A DNA stretch of 22,798 bases from CAYGTK01 sp964352775 (GCA_964352775.1 CAYGTK010000044.1:1-22798), one strand, 5' to 3'; counted from the stretch's first letter, positions 8,290 to 15,937 are shown. The notes: a model not told the origin generated them from the letters alone. Numbers and translations: made by a program.

Positions 8290-8370
8290 ACCCTTTACTT
8301 CAGCCTAGCCGTGTGGGGTAGTCAGTTGCTGGTGAATAGCCCTAGGTTGGATTTGGTTAGGGGGCGGTAG
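8290..8370 (+). pseudogene. Orphan 3' end of a second seven-helix membrane-protein gene
   Basis: Twenty-seven codons read TLYFSLAVWGSQLLVN and continue SPRLDLVRGR to a TAG. They align codon for codon with the last 27 codons of the gene ending at 7526. The first 47 aligned bases after the initial A are identical. The final ten codons differ by several substitutions, yet the frame and stop position are kept. No start or upstream coding sequence accompanies them. This is a remnant left by duplication or by insertion of the intervening lipoprotein segment. Confidence 0.75.
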
Positions 8371-8374
8371 TCAA

Positions 8375-9379
8375 CTACAAACTCTCCAAATACTCCACCA
8401 CCAAACTTACCCCGTCTTCATCGAGTAGGGTGGTGCCTATAAAGGGCATTTCGCCCTCTACCAAGGCTCGGCGGATTCTGTTTTTTTCGAAAGTGATGCC
8501 TGTTTGGTTAAGGGGCGTAGCGTATCTGAAATCGAAATCTCGTTCTGATGATTTGTCCCAGCCTGTGGGATTGTGGCAGTGTGCGCAGTTGATGGACAAG
8601 TAGGCGCGTGCACGGTCGCTTAGCGAAGCATTTAGGTTCTTGTAATCTACTATTTGGGCTGTTTCGCCAGTGGGGTGACTGCTTAAAATATTAAGGGCCT
8701 TCAAGTGATTTATCTGATTTATGCTAGCACCGTTTCGTGTTACTGCTTTATTCAAATTTCTAAACGATGGCCCAATGGGTGTTAGGGATAAATTCGACTG
8801 GTGGCAAGTGGCACATTCGTTCTGACTTGGTACATGGTATGTGGTGGAACGGGTGCTGCCACTGCTATTGGTCCAGCTTATTGGGGTGTCCATTCCATCA
8901 ACTTTAAGTGCAGCATCGGTTTGTTGTTGGTTCCATACATAGGTGGCAGCATTCCAGGTATCGGTTTCCTTTATTAGTAGTCGGCTTTCAATAATTCGCT
9001 TGCCTAAACTTGTGTCGCGTTCATCGTTGAAGTAATAAAAGGTTTTTACCAATACGGTTCCGTTGGGGAAATTGAATAGCCCATCATCGGAGCTGGTCAT
9101 TTGTGTTCCCGCAGGTATTTTCACCAAACGTTGCTTATAGGCGTAATCGCTAAACAGCGACGAACTCAATTCTAAAACATGGTAGCCATCGGCAGGAAGT
9201 AACTCATCGGCCGATCCCTTAAATATCTGGTAGGCCGAAAGACTATCTTCAAAAATCACGGTAGTGGGGAAGTTGAACTCTGGTATCTGCACTCGCTCAT
9301 TAAAGTCGCGATTCCTTTCGCAGGCACTCCATAGTATAGCTATAGCAGTAAGTAGATATAGTAATAGCTTTTTCACCAA
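8375..9379 (-). CDS. Diheme c-type cytochrome lipoprotein (SO2930/HNE_0200-like)
   Basis: This 334-residue protein has a lipoprotein signal (LLTAIAILWSAC, Cys20). Two heme c attachment motifs are visible: CATCH at residues 189-193 and CAHCH at 265-269. Met311 in GEMPF, followed by a short helix (DEDGVSLVVEYLES), is a plausible distal heme ligand, as in other cytochromes of this type. The N-terminal half (about 30-180) is a beta-rich domain seen in the SO2930/HNE_0200 group of diheme proteins, and the overall size also fits that group. The protein is predicted to be membrane-anchored and to transfer electrons in the periplasm or at the cell surface. The usual partner of that group, a parallel beta-helix protein, is not adjacent. 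The stop is 4 bases past the orphan gene end at 8370 and on the opposite strand. Confidence 0.85.
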   Translation of the reverse strand: MVKKLLLYLLTAIAILWSACERNRDFNERVQIPEFNFPTTVIFEDSLSAYQIFKGSADELLPADGYHVLELSSSLFSDYAYKQRLVKIPAGTQMTSSDDGLFNFPNGTVLVKTFYYFNDERDTSLGKRIIESRLLIKETDTWNAATYVWNQQQTDAALKVDGMDTPISWTNSSGSTRSTTYHVPSQNECATCHQSNLSLTPIGPSFRNLNKAVTRNGASINQINHLKALNILSSHPTGETAQIVDYKNLNASLSDRARAYLSINCAHCHNPTGWDKSSERDFDFRYATPLNQTGITFEKNRIRRALVEGEMPFIGTTLLDEDGVSLVVEYLESL

Positions 9380-9425
9380 CCCTGTTTGCTAGCTAAGTTA
9401 AGGGATAAACGGTGGAATTGGTTAT

Positions 9426-9506
9426 GGTAGTCAATGGTCCACGGTCGACGGTCGGCAGCCAGCCCTCTCCAAAGCCGTCATCCTTAACTCGTTTCAGGAT
9501 CTAACG
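9426..9506 (+). repeat. Composite intergenic repeat: GGTCGACGG tract plus single REP-like unit
   Basis: A degenerate tract (GTCAATGGTCCACGGTCGAC and onward to 9462) is followed by a 30-base unit at 9477-9506 with inner arms TCCTtAA and TTTCAGGA ending in TCTAACG. The same unit is found at 14304 and 15077. It occupies part of the 451-base gap between divergent genes. I see no gene in the rest of that gap (9507-9830), which is A/T-rich and probably promoter-bearing. Confidence 0.6.
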
Positions 9507-9830
9507 AAACACATTTACGAACTACAAGCCAATAATCGCTAATTAAAACACCGCTCACCCCCAAGCACTTATCCACCGGGTTGAACAGGCAACTATTCAC
9601 AACTATCTATTATTCAAGTAATTAACGGCTACATCGCTTTTTATTATAAAACTATTCTTAGCCTTATTATACTTCTTCTATTGTGTCTTTTGGTCAACTT
9701 ATGCTAGCCAATAAATAAGTGGAAGTGGCTGTGCTTCTGTTATTTCCCACCTAAAATAGGGTAGGGGTATTACGAAATTTTGGGAGGGAATGGGGAATGT
9801 ACTTACCTTAGGTCTAGAAGATTGCTACCC

Positions 9831-10637
9831 ATGAATGTGTTTAAGCGAATTTATATATTGTTATTTAGAGGTAAAGGAGCGCTTGATAAGGCTTTAGTCA
9901 ATGAGCGGGCTGTTGCCGAACAAAAGGTAAAGGAGATACTTCAATTACTAGAACCGCACAAGCGTACTTGCTATGTTCCACAAACGGTTGAAATTGAACC
10001 TAGGTTTTCGGCCCAGCATAAAATGGGGGGCTACCCTTATTTAAGAGATAAAAATGATTGGCCAACCTGCCCTGAATGTGTTAAGCACATGCAGCTGTTT
10101 GTTCAACTAAATATGGAAGAGCTACCTGAACAGCAAGGGGAAGGATTGGTACAGTTGTTTTACTGTACTACTAGCCAAAAGCAGAAGTGTTACGATGAGG
10201 TAGTTTGCCGCAGAATAAAAGTTGATGGGCCTTCAGCAGAAATTAAACCTGCTATTGAGGAGCTTTTTGCCGAAGTGTTAATTGTATCGTGGATTGCTAT
10301 AAATCAATATTCCGGATGGCCAGAATATGAAGAATTAGGAATTGAAGCTGCAATAAATCAAGTGTATGACGGTACAGTTGATAACGAAGTAGAATTGCTT
10401 ATGGAAAATCATGAGGTGGCAGAAACCATGGGCGATAAACTGTTTGGATGGCCTAGGTGGCAGCAAGACCAAGACTACCCGATAGATAAGCAAACTGGGC
10501 AACGGATGGATAAGCTATTGTTTGAAATAATATCAGATTACTACCTGCCCTTTAACTATGCTGATTCGGGCACGGGCCATCTTTTTCAAAGCACTGAAAA
10601 TCCAGATAAGCTGGAGCTGGTGTGGTCGTATTCGTAA
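9831..10637 (+). CDS. DUF1963 / YwqG-like protein
   Basis: I choose the ATG at 9831 (268 residues, MNVFKRIYILLF) over a TTG 51 bases upstream. The family signature is clear: KMGGYPYLRDKNDWPTCPEC near residues 75-94, then MQLFVQLNM and LVQLFYCTT, then DKLFGWPRWQQDQDYP, LLFEIISD and, near the C-terminus, the Asp-Ser-Gly-x-Gly-His-Leu-Phe-Gln motif (DSGTGHLFQ). DUF1963/YwqG proteins are widespread and lack a firmly known biochemical role. The CPEC cysteines may bind metal. There is no signal peptide, and the hydrophobic N-terminal stretch is short, so the protein is probably cytoplasmic. It ends 5 bases before the convergent lipoprotein gene. Confidence 0.85.
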   Translation: MNVFKRIYILLFRGKGALDKALVNERAVAEQKVKEILQLLEPHKRTCYVPQTVEIEPRFSAQHKMGGYPYLRDKNDWPTCPECVKHMQLFVQLNMEELPEQQGEGLVQLFYCTTSQKQKCYDEVVCRRIKVDGPSAEIKPAIEELFAEVLIVSWIAINQYSGWPEYEELGIEAAINQVYDGTVDNEVELLMENHEVAETMGDKLFGWPRWQQDQDYPIDKQTGQRMDKLLFEIISDYYLPFNYADSGTGHLFQSTENPDKLELVWSYS

Positions 10638-10642
10638 GCGGG

Positions 10643-11278
10643 TTAATTCATTTTCATAAACCTAACTTGCTTATCTAGGTCATTCTTTTGCTCCGTTGAA
10701 AATACTCGTACCGAATAGCAGTTGTAGCTTTTATTAATGCAAATATTATAGTTGCTGATAAAAAGCTGTTGGGAATTTTTGCTGACCCAATATTTGAACT
10801 TAGAAAACTTAAATCTTCTATTTGGATCATATAGCGTTGATAGCGTTTTATAGCGGTATCCTCCTGCTTCATACATTTTTTTTGCCTCCCGCTTTACTTG
10901 GTCAAGTTGCCTATTCACCATATCAGCGGTTAGGTGCACATATTCAGCATACTTTATAAACACAATTAAATTGGCAGGGTTAAGGCTATCTTGAAAGTAT
11001 ACCGTTTCGTTACCCCGTTGCTCTATATCGTTTATCAAAAAGTAATGTACTGTTACCTCATCATCTAATAAGAGGCCAACATCGGCTAATTTTTCGGCAA
11101 TGGTATCTAATGGTGATCGCTTAAAATTATTAGGAATTTCCATATTAAGACCACTAATGCCTATATCATCTAATTGAGAATCATCGTTGTTTGTGCTACA
11201 GCTAAATAGTGTAAGGGCTAATAGCGGGGTCAAAAAGAGACTGCTACTGTTGCGGTAAAGGGACGTTTTACGCTGCAT
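10643..11278 (-). CDS. Putative lipoprotein, downstream member of a tandem pair
   Basis: This 211-residue product has a somewhat long n-region and a lipobox ALTLFSC with Cys27. It is a paralog of the gene just upstream (11285-11881), sharing DDIG near the N-terminus, VYFQDSLNPANLIVFI, an A...Y...GY.YKT segment and FKFSKFKYWV near the C-terminus. The two genes are 6 bases apart and surely co-transcribed. AAGGAG overlapping the end of the upstream gene lies 9 bases before this ATG and is a good Shine-Dalgarno sequence for translational coupling. The function is unknown. The product is likely a periplasmic-facing membrane-anchored protein. Confidence 0.75.
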   Translation of the reverse strand: MQRKTSLYRNSSSLFLTPLLALTLFSCSTNNDDSQLDDIGISGLNMEIPNNFKRSPLDTIAEKLADVGLLLDDEVTVHYFLINDIEQRGNETVYFQDSLNPANLIVFIKYAEYVHLTADMVNRQLDQVKREAKKMYEAGGYRYKTLSTLYDPNRRFKFSKFKYWVSKNSQQLFISNYNICINKSYNCYSVRVFSTEQKNDLDKQVRFMKMN

Positions 11279-11284
11279 AAGGGC

Positions 11285-11881
11285 CTACTCCTTCAACTGT
11301 AATAACCTCACGCTTTCCTCCAGATCGCTCTCTAGTTGGGTAGATACCATTCTTATGGCGAAGCTTTGGTTATTGGCAGCAATGCTTACCAGGTAGTTTA
11401 TTACGTAATGCTCTTTACCATCTCGGCGGATCCAATATTTGAACTTTGAGAAACTGAACGTTTCGTTTGTAATGAAGTCGGTAGCAATGGTTTTGTAGCT
11501 ATATCCTGACTTTTTGTAGCTTGTTTCGGCAGCACTGCTCAGGCTTTCCATTTCTAAGGTTACGTCTGCTTCAACTAATGGAAGATATTCTGGTAGGTCA
11601 ATAAATATTATCAGGTTAGCGGGCGATGTAGCGTCTTGAAAATATACCGTTTTTGCATCGGTACTTTCCGAATTCTCTATTAGGAATAAGAACAGTTGCT
11701 CATTACTACCTAGCAGGAAAACTTCTCGAAGCCTTTCGGCTACGGTATCTACGGGTAATTCTTGGTATTGGGCGGGTATGTCCATAAGTACATCTGCCAT
11801 ACCAATGTCATCCATTTGGGCATTGTTGGTACAACTAAATAATCCACTTATAACTAGTAATAAAACAAGAGTATTTTTCAT
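11285..11881 (-). CDS. Putative lipoprotein, upstream member of a tandem pair
   Basis: This 198-residue product begins MKNTLVLLLVISGLFSC with lipobox Cys17. The mature protein contains MDDIGMADVLMDIP, PVDTVAERL, VYFQDATSPANLIIFI and FSFSKFKYWIRRDGK, all mirrored in the downstream paralog. The pattern suggests one compact alpha/beta domain. I do not recognise the family. Two diverged copies side by side point to an old tandem duplication with partitioned roles or with pairing of the two products. A CAAAACTA/TAGTTTTG element only 5 bases from the start is too close to act as its promoter, so transcription may begin further upstream. Confidence 0.75.
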   Translation of the reverse strand: MKNTLVLLLVISGLFSCTNNAQMDDIGMADVLMDIPAQYQELPVDTVAERLREVFLLGSNEQLFLFLIENSESTDAKTVYFQDATSPANLIIFIDLPEYLPLVEADVTLEMESLSSAAETSYKKSGYSYKTIATDFITNETFSFSKFKYWIRRDGKEHYVINYLVSIAANNQSFAIRMVSTQLESDLEESVRLLQLKE

Positions 11882-11916
11882 ACTGCAAAACTACAATATA
11901 GCTTGCTTATTCCATT

Positions 11917-12741
11917 TCACTCTGAACTACTCATCAGTTCCCTTTTCAAAATGTTGAATTCTTCTTCTGTTATCAGTCCGTTGGCCAATAGATCAGTAAG
12001 GCGGAGTAGTTTATCAGCAATGGGTTCCGTATCGGTTTCTTCCTCTTCTGGTTTCTCAATAGGTGCTATAAGGCCAGCATTGCGCAGCATACACTCCGCA
12101 TTAAAACGGAAAGCCTCTGCAGCCAGCAGTCGTTCTGCCTCTAGTTCTACATAACCGCCTACGGCATAAAAGCGTATCATTTTCACGTTATGTGTGGCCA
12201 ACATCCGCAGGTCCTCTTTATCAATAGGGTAGGGCAGCTTTATTCGTGTGGCCTTAGGCCATGTGCCCACTTCTGATTCGTAATATTCAAGCGTGCTAAG
12301 GGTTACAATAGAATCGTTATCAAGCATTAACATCAGTTGCTGCCCGGGTTCAATGGTTACATCGTCTGTCTCTCTTCGGTAAAACTCCATACCAACGTAG
12401 GCATAGTCGTTCACTTTGTCTAGCTGTAGCTCAATGTTCTTACCGCCTATGGTAAGCTTTTCGGGCTTAGTACTCAGCATTCTGTCATTAGTAAATGGGT
12501 CGGTTTTGTTAGATGCCCATTTGCATTTCAGCATCCGTGTAGGTTTATATTGCTTCAGCGTACTAATGTTGGTACGCTTCACCTTGGTGTAACTTCCCTG
12601 GCCGCGCACACCGAAATATACCGTCTTTTCCGATTCGCTATATACCTCGCCAATAAGCGTATCGCCTTGGGTGGTTATCAAAATATCTTGTGCCCAACAA
12701 TAAGGCCCCATAAATAGAAGTAGGAGTAAAAAGTACTGCAT
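11917..12741 (-). CDS. Secreted protein with C-terminal SHOCT-like domain
   Basis: I prefer the ATG at 12739-12741 (274 residues, MQYFLLLLLFMGPYCWAQD) over one seven codons upstream, because it gives a standard signal peptide. The mature protein opens with ITTQGDTLIGEVYSE, a small beta-barrel-like pattern common in Bacteroidota exported proteins. A middle beta-rich part follows (KLTIGGKNIELQLDKV, EPGQQLMLMLDNDSI), then an acidic linker (EKPEEEETDTEP). The last 30 residues (ADKLLRLTDLLANGLITEEE and on to LKRELM) are a close fit to the SHOCT motif, normally a short two-helix module of cytoplasmic or membrane proteins. A SHOCT-like end behind a signal peptide is unusual, and oligomerisation is its likely role. 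Next to it on the other strand, 172 bases away, is the gene at 12914. Confidence 0.7.
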   Translation of the reverse strand: MQYFLLLLLFMGPYCWAQDILITTQGDTLIGEVYSESEKTVYFGVRGQGSYTKVKRTNISTLKQYKPTRMLKCKWASNKTDPFTNDRMLSTKPEKLTIGGKNIELQLDKVNDYAYVGMEFYRRETDDVTIEPGQQLMLMLDNDSIVTLSTLEYYESEVGTWPKATRIKLPYPIDKEDLRMLATHNVKMIRFYAVGGYVELEAERLLAAEAFRFNAECMLRNAGLIAPIEKPEEEETDTEPIADKLLRLTDLLANGLITEEEFNILKRELMSSSE

Positions 12742-12913
12742 AAGGTGGTGTTTGCATGCCAATAAATAGAGAAGGTTCGTGAGGTATAGACTGTAGCTAT
12801 GGGCAAAAGTTTAATGGGTGTAGAGGTTACATATAGTATTCATCCATTAATATTTCATGTCTCTAGACTAATACAATTGTTATATTAAAGAACTCTACCC
12901 CTCTAGTATTCTT

Positions 12914-13717
12914 ATGCACTTTATACACTATTTCTTACTACTATTTCTGGTTATTGTATTTAATTCTTCATGCGGATTGAAAGAGGGAGATAATCTTAAG
13001 AGCGATAGTCCACATCTTCAGTTGCTACATCATATGCATAGTGGTAGTTTAGATTCTGCCATGATATTTATGGTAAACGGTGAGGAGACAAAGCATGTTG
13101 ATAGTCTAAAAACAAGCCTGCAAAATTTCAGGAAAGGCATTTACAAAATGCTGGATGATACCACCGACTTATCGTTCCGAACTAATAGTGTAGCAATTAA
13201 GAATGAGGATAGTGGAGGTGTCGTTAAACTGGCAATAGTAATAGCGGAAAGTGCTACCCAAAAGGTGAAGATCGCAGCTTACTTAGATGTGGAAAGTGAT
13301 AAAGTACTTGCCTTAAAGACAACCTCAAGAGTGGTGTCTACCGAGTTTACGATCTTTTCGGGCGTACTGGTAGTAGTAGGCTTGTTAGCCCTTATAGTGT
13401 TGATGTTTAATATTCTAGCTCTGATTATAGTGTACCGCAGCCGTCCGCCATTCAAATTGCCTTATTACTTACTAATAGTATTGCTAAATGTGCCAGGTAT
13501 TAAGTTTAAATTAGCTGGTAGCACAGTAAGTTGGTCGTTAAAGATATTGGGCATACACTTAATGGGAGCTGGCTTGGTGTACAATAGTTTTTACGGAACC
13601 ATGATATCGGTATCGTTGCCCTTAGGTGCTTTAATAGCATTGAACATGCTACGCAATAAAGGTTACCTATGGTTTCAAAAACCACCAGAAGAAGACACCG
13701 CAACATCAATAGAATAA
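12914..13717 (+). CDS. Lipoprotein-like membrane protein, unknown function
   Basis: This 267-residue protein starts with a lipoprotein-like signal (MHFIHYFLLLFLVIVFNSSC, Cys20). A soluble stretch of roughly residues 25-145 follows (HSGSLDSAMIFMVNGEETKH, KVKIAAYLDVESDKVLAL). Then come several hydrophobic helices: ILVVVGLL-type residues around 150-175, YYLLIVLLNVPGI, ILGIHLMGAGLVY and ISVSLPLGALIALNML. The layout suggests an extracytoplasmic sensory or binding domain joined to a small membrane domain. The C-terminus is acidic and cytoplasmic or periplasmic depending on helix number. I recognise no family. Divergent from the SHOCT-like protein gene; the region between (12742-12913) shows no clear consensus promoter. 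Confidence 0.65.
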   Translation: MHFIHYFLLLFLVIVFNSSCGLKEGDNLKSDSPHLQLLHHMHSGSLDSAMIFMVNGEETKHVDSLKTSLQNFRKGIYKMLDDTTDLSFRTNSVAIKNEDSGGVVKLAIVIAESATQKVKIAAYLDVESDKVLALKTTSRVVSTEFTIFSGVLVVVGLLALIVLMFNILALIIVYRSRPPFKLPYYLLIVLLNVPGIKFKLAGSTVSWSLKILGIHLMGAGLVYNSFYGTMISVSLPLGALIALNMLRNKGYLWFQKPPEEDTATSIE

Positions 13718-13798
13718 GGATAGATCACAGTAACAGTTGTAGCAAACAGTCCGCCTCTTTGTAAACTACCACCCTCAACTATTTCCTATCTTCAGCCC

Positions 13799-14179
13799 AT
13801 GAGCGTACAATACTTAGTAAATGGAAAAGCCCTTAGCGGATACGATGCCGTGAGTGTTTACAATGGCAATGCCACCCCTGGTACAGCAGAGTTAAGCCTA
13901 CAGCACGAAGGTGCTACTTATCAATTTACCAACGCAGAGCATAAGGCCACGTTTGAAGCAGATACTGCTAAATACACCCCCAAGTATGGTGGCTATTGCT
14001 CTACAGCACTAAGCGAAGGAGTACTGGTAGAAGCCAACCCCAACAGCTCGCTAGTGCAAGATGGTGAGCTACACGTGTTTTACAAAGATGATGAAGAAGA
14101 CACCCGCGACGAATGGAACGAAAACCCCACTGAACTAAAAGTGCAAGCCGAAGCACAATGGCCAAAGCTTAATGTATAG
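13799..14179 (+). CDS. YHS domain protein
   Basis: This 126-residue protein has the YHS domain pattern along most of its length: NGKALSGYDAVSVY at the N-terminus, then EGATYQFTNAEHKATFEADTAKYTPKYGGYC at about 40-68, where the Tyr-Gly-Gly-Tyr-Cys motif is typical. YHS domains are small folds linked to metal handling or found beside metal-transport and heme-related proteins. Here the domain stands alone without a signal peptide, so the protein is probably cytoplasmic. The C-terminal half (LHVFYKDDEEDTRDEWNENP, then AQWPKL) is acidic. The gene is 81 bases downstream of the membrane protein gene and could be in the same transcript. A CAGTAGG repeat tract starts two bases after the stop. Confidence 0.8.
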   Translation: MSVQYLVNGKALSGYDAVSVYNGNATPGTAELSLQHEGATYQFTNAEHKATFEADTAKYTPKYGGYCSTALSEGVLVEANPNSSLVQDGELHVFYKDDEEDTRDEWNENPTELKVQAEAQWPKLNV

Positions 14180-14181
14180 GT

Positions 14182-14333
14182 TGCAGTAGGCAGTAGGCAG
14201 TAGGTAGTTGCCAGTCAACACTACCATTTATAACAACACATGTCATGCTGCACTTGATCCAGTATCTGACGTAAGCATGTTACGATCCATACATCAAAAC
14301 TTCGTCATCCTGAACTCGTTTCAGGATCTAACG
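14182..14333 (+). repeat. Composite intergenic repeat: CAGTAGG tract plus two REP-like units
   Basis: A microsatellite-like tract (GCAGTAGGCAGTAGGCAGTA and onward to 14220) follows directly on the YHS gene. Two REP-like units come next in the same orientation: 14241-14271 (TGTCATGCTG..., ends TATCTGACG) and 14304-14333 (GTCATCCTGAAC..., ends GGATCTAACG). The 261-base gap between genes is otherwise empty except for an A/T-rich promoter-like end near 14380-14430. Confidence 0.7.
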
Positions 14334-14440
14334 CCACACCCATCAATAATTGGTAATTGCCCCCGCCCTTGTTGATAAGTAGATATTAACTATTTTGAGA
14401 AAGTAATAGATCTTGTATCTTGTTAGCACAAACCAAGTGC

Positions 14441-15001
14441 ATGACCCGCTCCATCCATTACCTAATTGTGTTGCTGCTTGCCACAGGCCTGCTTAGCAGT
14501 TGTGCAAAGCAAGATAATAGAGCTTGTGCCGATTCGTTCACAGCCTATTTGCATACCACCACACCCCTTACCGAGCTAGGTGGTTCAGCATCAGCCACGC
14601 TTAAAACGCGTACCCATGCCGATATTCCGGGCGTAACCACCAGGCTACTCACGGTATATACCAGCGATAAGAACGGTAACGACTTTATGCTTCAGGTAGA
14701 AGACTTTGAGTTCAGCACCTTTGGCGATTGCTTTCGCGAAATAATGGTATTTGGCTTTCGCCCAAGCAGTATACAGTGCGAAGATCAACAATGCGAATGG
14801 GCACAGGTAACCTACCTTAACTCCACCGGCAGCTGGATAAGCGAAAAAGATGCCACCATACAAGTATCCGTAGATGATTGTGATTCTGCCCAAAAGATAG
14901 TCTCTGGCAGTTTCGAAGCCACCGTATACAACGCCGAAACAGAGGAGGATATGTACGTTTCCGGCTATTTTAAAGATGTGTGTTATTCGGTAGTTCAGTA
15001 G
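14441..15001 (+). CDS. Putative lipoprotein, unknown function
   Basis: The ATG at 14441 gives 186 residues with a strong lipoprotein signal (MTRSIHYLIVLLLATGLLSSC, Cys21). A TTG 21 bases upstream is less likely. The mature part has several Cys (ACADSF, GDCFRE, QCEDQQCEW, DDCDS, DVCYS), suggesting disulfides, and ends with a beta strand-rich region (KIVSGSFEATVYNAETEEDM). Such beta-sandwich lipoproteins are common in Bacteroidota, and I do not recognise the family. The TAG stop lies within the start of a CAGTAGCCAGTCGGCAGT tract, so the last codons (VVQ) may have been supplied by the repeat. Confidence 0.7.
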   Translation: MTRSIHYLIVLLLATGLLSSCAKQDNRACADSFTAYLHTTTPLTELGGSASATLKTRTHADIPGVTTRLLTVYTSDKNGNDFMLQVEDFEFSTFGDCFREIMVFGFRPSSIQCEDQQCEWAQVTYLNSTGSWISEKDATIQVSVDDCDSAQKIVSGSFEATVYNAETEEDMYVSGYFKDVCYSVVQ

Positions 15002-15106
15002 CCAGTCGGCAGTCAACAGTCGGCAGTATTCAGTCGGCAGTCCGCAGTAGCCAATTATCCTCACACTCCCCACACCGTCATCCTGAACTCGTTTCAGGAT
15101 CTGGCG
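14990..15106 (+). repeat. Composite intergenic repeat at a gene end: CAGTCGG tract plus REP-like unit
   Basis: The tract runs from the last codons of the lipoprotein gene to about 15052 with units CAGTCGGCAGT, CAACAGTCGGCAGT and CAGTCCGCAGT. A REP-like unit at 15077-15106 (GTCATCCTGAAC... ending GGATCTGGCG) follows. The same order, tract then palindrome unit, is seen at 9426, 14182, 15784, 16010 and 22382. Confidence 0.7.
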
Positions 15107-15131
15107 AACCACATTCACGAACCACCCATTC

Positions 15132-15590
15132 TTATGGCATGCTATCTACTTGCTCTTTGGTAAATCCATTAAGTAGTACACGAACTATATCAACGGCCGG
15201 AAAGGGGTCGGCATTACAGCCTGGCCTAAAATCCTTGCCCTCTTCCCCCACCTCATCTATACATTGCACGTCTTCGTCAGGCATAGTATCGTAGGTTTTA
15301 CCAGCGGTATGGTCTTCTAGCCACATATGTTTTGGGCACACATCATCTGCCCCAAAGCCACCACATAAATAGACATCGTGATCTGTAAGTACCGTTCGGG
15401 GCGCGGCTAGTGCTGCAATTCCCTCCATAGCATCCTTTCTAAATGCTTTCTTCTGTTCAGCAGGTACTCTAGAGCGTGTTTTACTGAGGACAGCATTACA
15501 AACAGCCTCATAATTAGTATTAAGGGCGGCGGCATTATCTGTATTAGCACTAAGTGCCCACACGTGGCACGACATTTCTTTAATAGTCAT
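15132..15590 (-). CDS. Hypothetical protein, 152 residues
   Basis: An intact reading frame runs from MTIKEMSCHVWALSANTDN to NGFTKEQVDSMP. There is no signal peptide or membrane segment. Several Cys (residues near 8, 31 and 76-111: YLCGGFGADDVCPKH, DVQCID, RPGCNADPF) might bind metal or form disulfides. Coding quality looks normal and it is bounded on both sides by repeats, but I recognise no family. It is convergent with the lipoprotein gene at 14441. The first Met is the more likely start, though Met6 is possible. Confidence 0.55.
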   Translation of the reverse strand: MTIKEMSCHVWALSANTDNAAALNTNYEAVCNAVLSKTRSRVPAEQKKAFRKDAMEGIAALAAPRTVLTDHDVYLCGGFGADDVCPKHMWLEDHTAGKTYDTMPDEDVQCIDEVGEEGKDFRPGCNADPFPAVDIVRVLLNGFTKEQVDSMP

Positions 15591-15750
15591 GGTTGATCAT
15601 TTAGGGGTTGTTTGATAATTAGTTCTTGATAATATTACAATAATTATTAAAAACAATAGAACTTACATCAGTTTTAAATTGATGTTTCACAGGAGAGAGT
15701 CTTGTGTTTAGTTCGCAGAGGCCAAGTGGTTTGTCTCTATAACTAGTTAA

Positions 15751-15776
15751 TTACCGCCGCCCATGCTTGCGAAAGG
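15751..15776 (-). pseudogene. Short fragment of the beta-helix membrane-protein gene end (copy A)
   Basis: On the minus strand these 26 bases encode FRKHGRR followed by TAA, the same ending as the gene at 16168-17764. Beyond CTTTCGCA the similarity stops. This is the outermost of two truncated duplicates. Confidence 0.6.
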
Positions 15777-15783
15777 ACTGTAT

Positions 15784-15929
15784 CAGTAACAGCCGCAGTA
15801 GCAGTCGGCAGTAAATATCCCGAATAAAAATTAACCTGTCATGCTGAATTTATTTCAGTATCTCACGCACCACAGTTACGCTGTGCACGTCACTCTTACG
15901 CCAGATCCTGAAAGGACTTCAGGATGACA
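15784..15929. repeat. CAGTCGG tract plus REPIN-like inverted pair
   Basis: A short tract (15784-15813, CCGCAGTAGCAGTCGGCAGT) is followed by a 93-base element at 15837-15929. It consists of two REP-like arms in opposite orientation (left TGTCATGCTGAA..., right ...CTTCAGGATGACA) around a spacer containing CCACAGTTACGCTGTG. It should fold into one long imperfect hairpin. It is nearly the same as the elements at 16067-16159 and 22577-22668. Confidence 0.7.
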
Positions 15930-15937
15930 AGTTGGGG

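Noticed and set aside
14182..14220. Regular CAGTAGG units looked at first like a CRISPR-type or phase-variable array
   Set aside because: Units are only about 7 bases, degenerate, without unique spacers of constant length, lie outside reading frames apart from gene ends, and no cas genes are near.
14645..15118. Minus-strand frame of 157 codons across the lipoprotein gene end and repeats
   Set aside because: It begins in a REP-like unit and is antisense to the lipoprotein gene at 14441; the repeat-derived N-terminus (LKRVQDDGVGS) argues against a real gene.
15591..15750. Possible small gene or RNA upstream of the 152-residue protein gene
   Set aside because: I see only A/T-rich sequence, likely a promoter region, with no open frame of useful length and no stable structure by eye.
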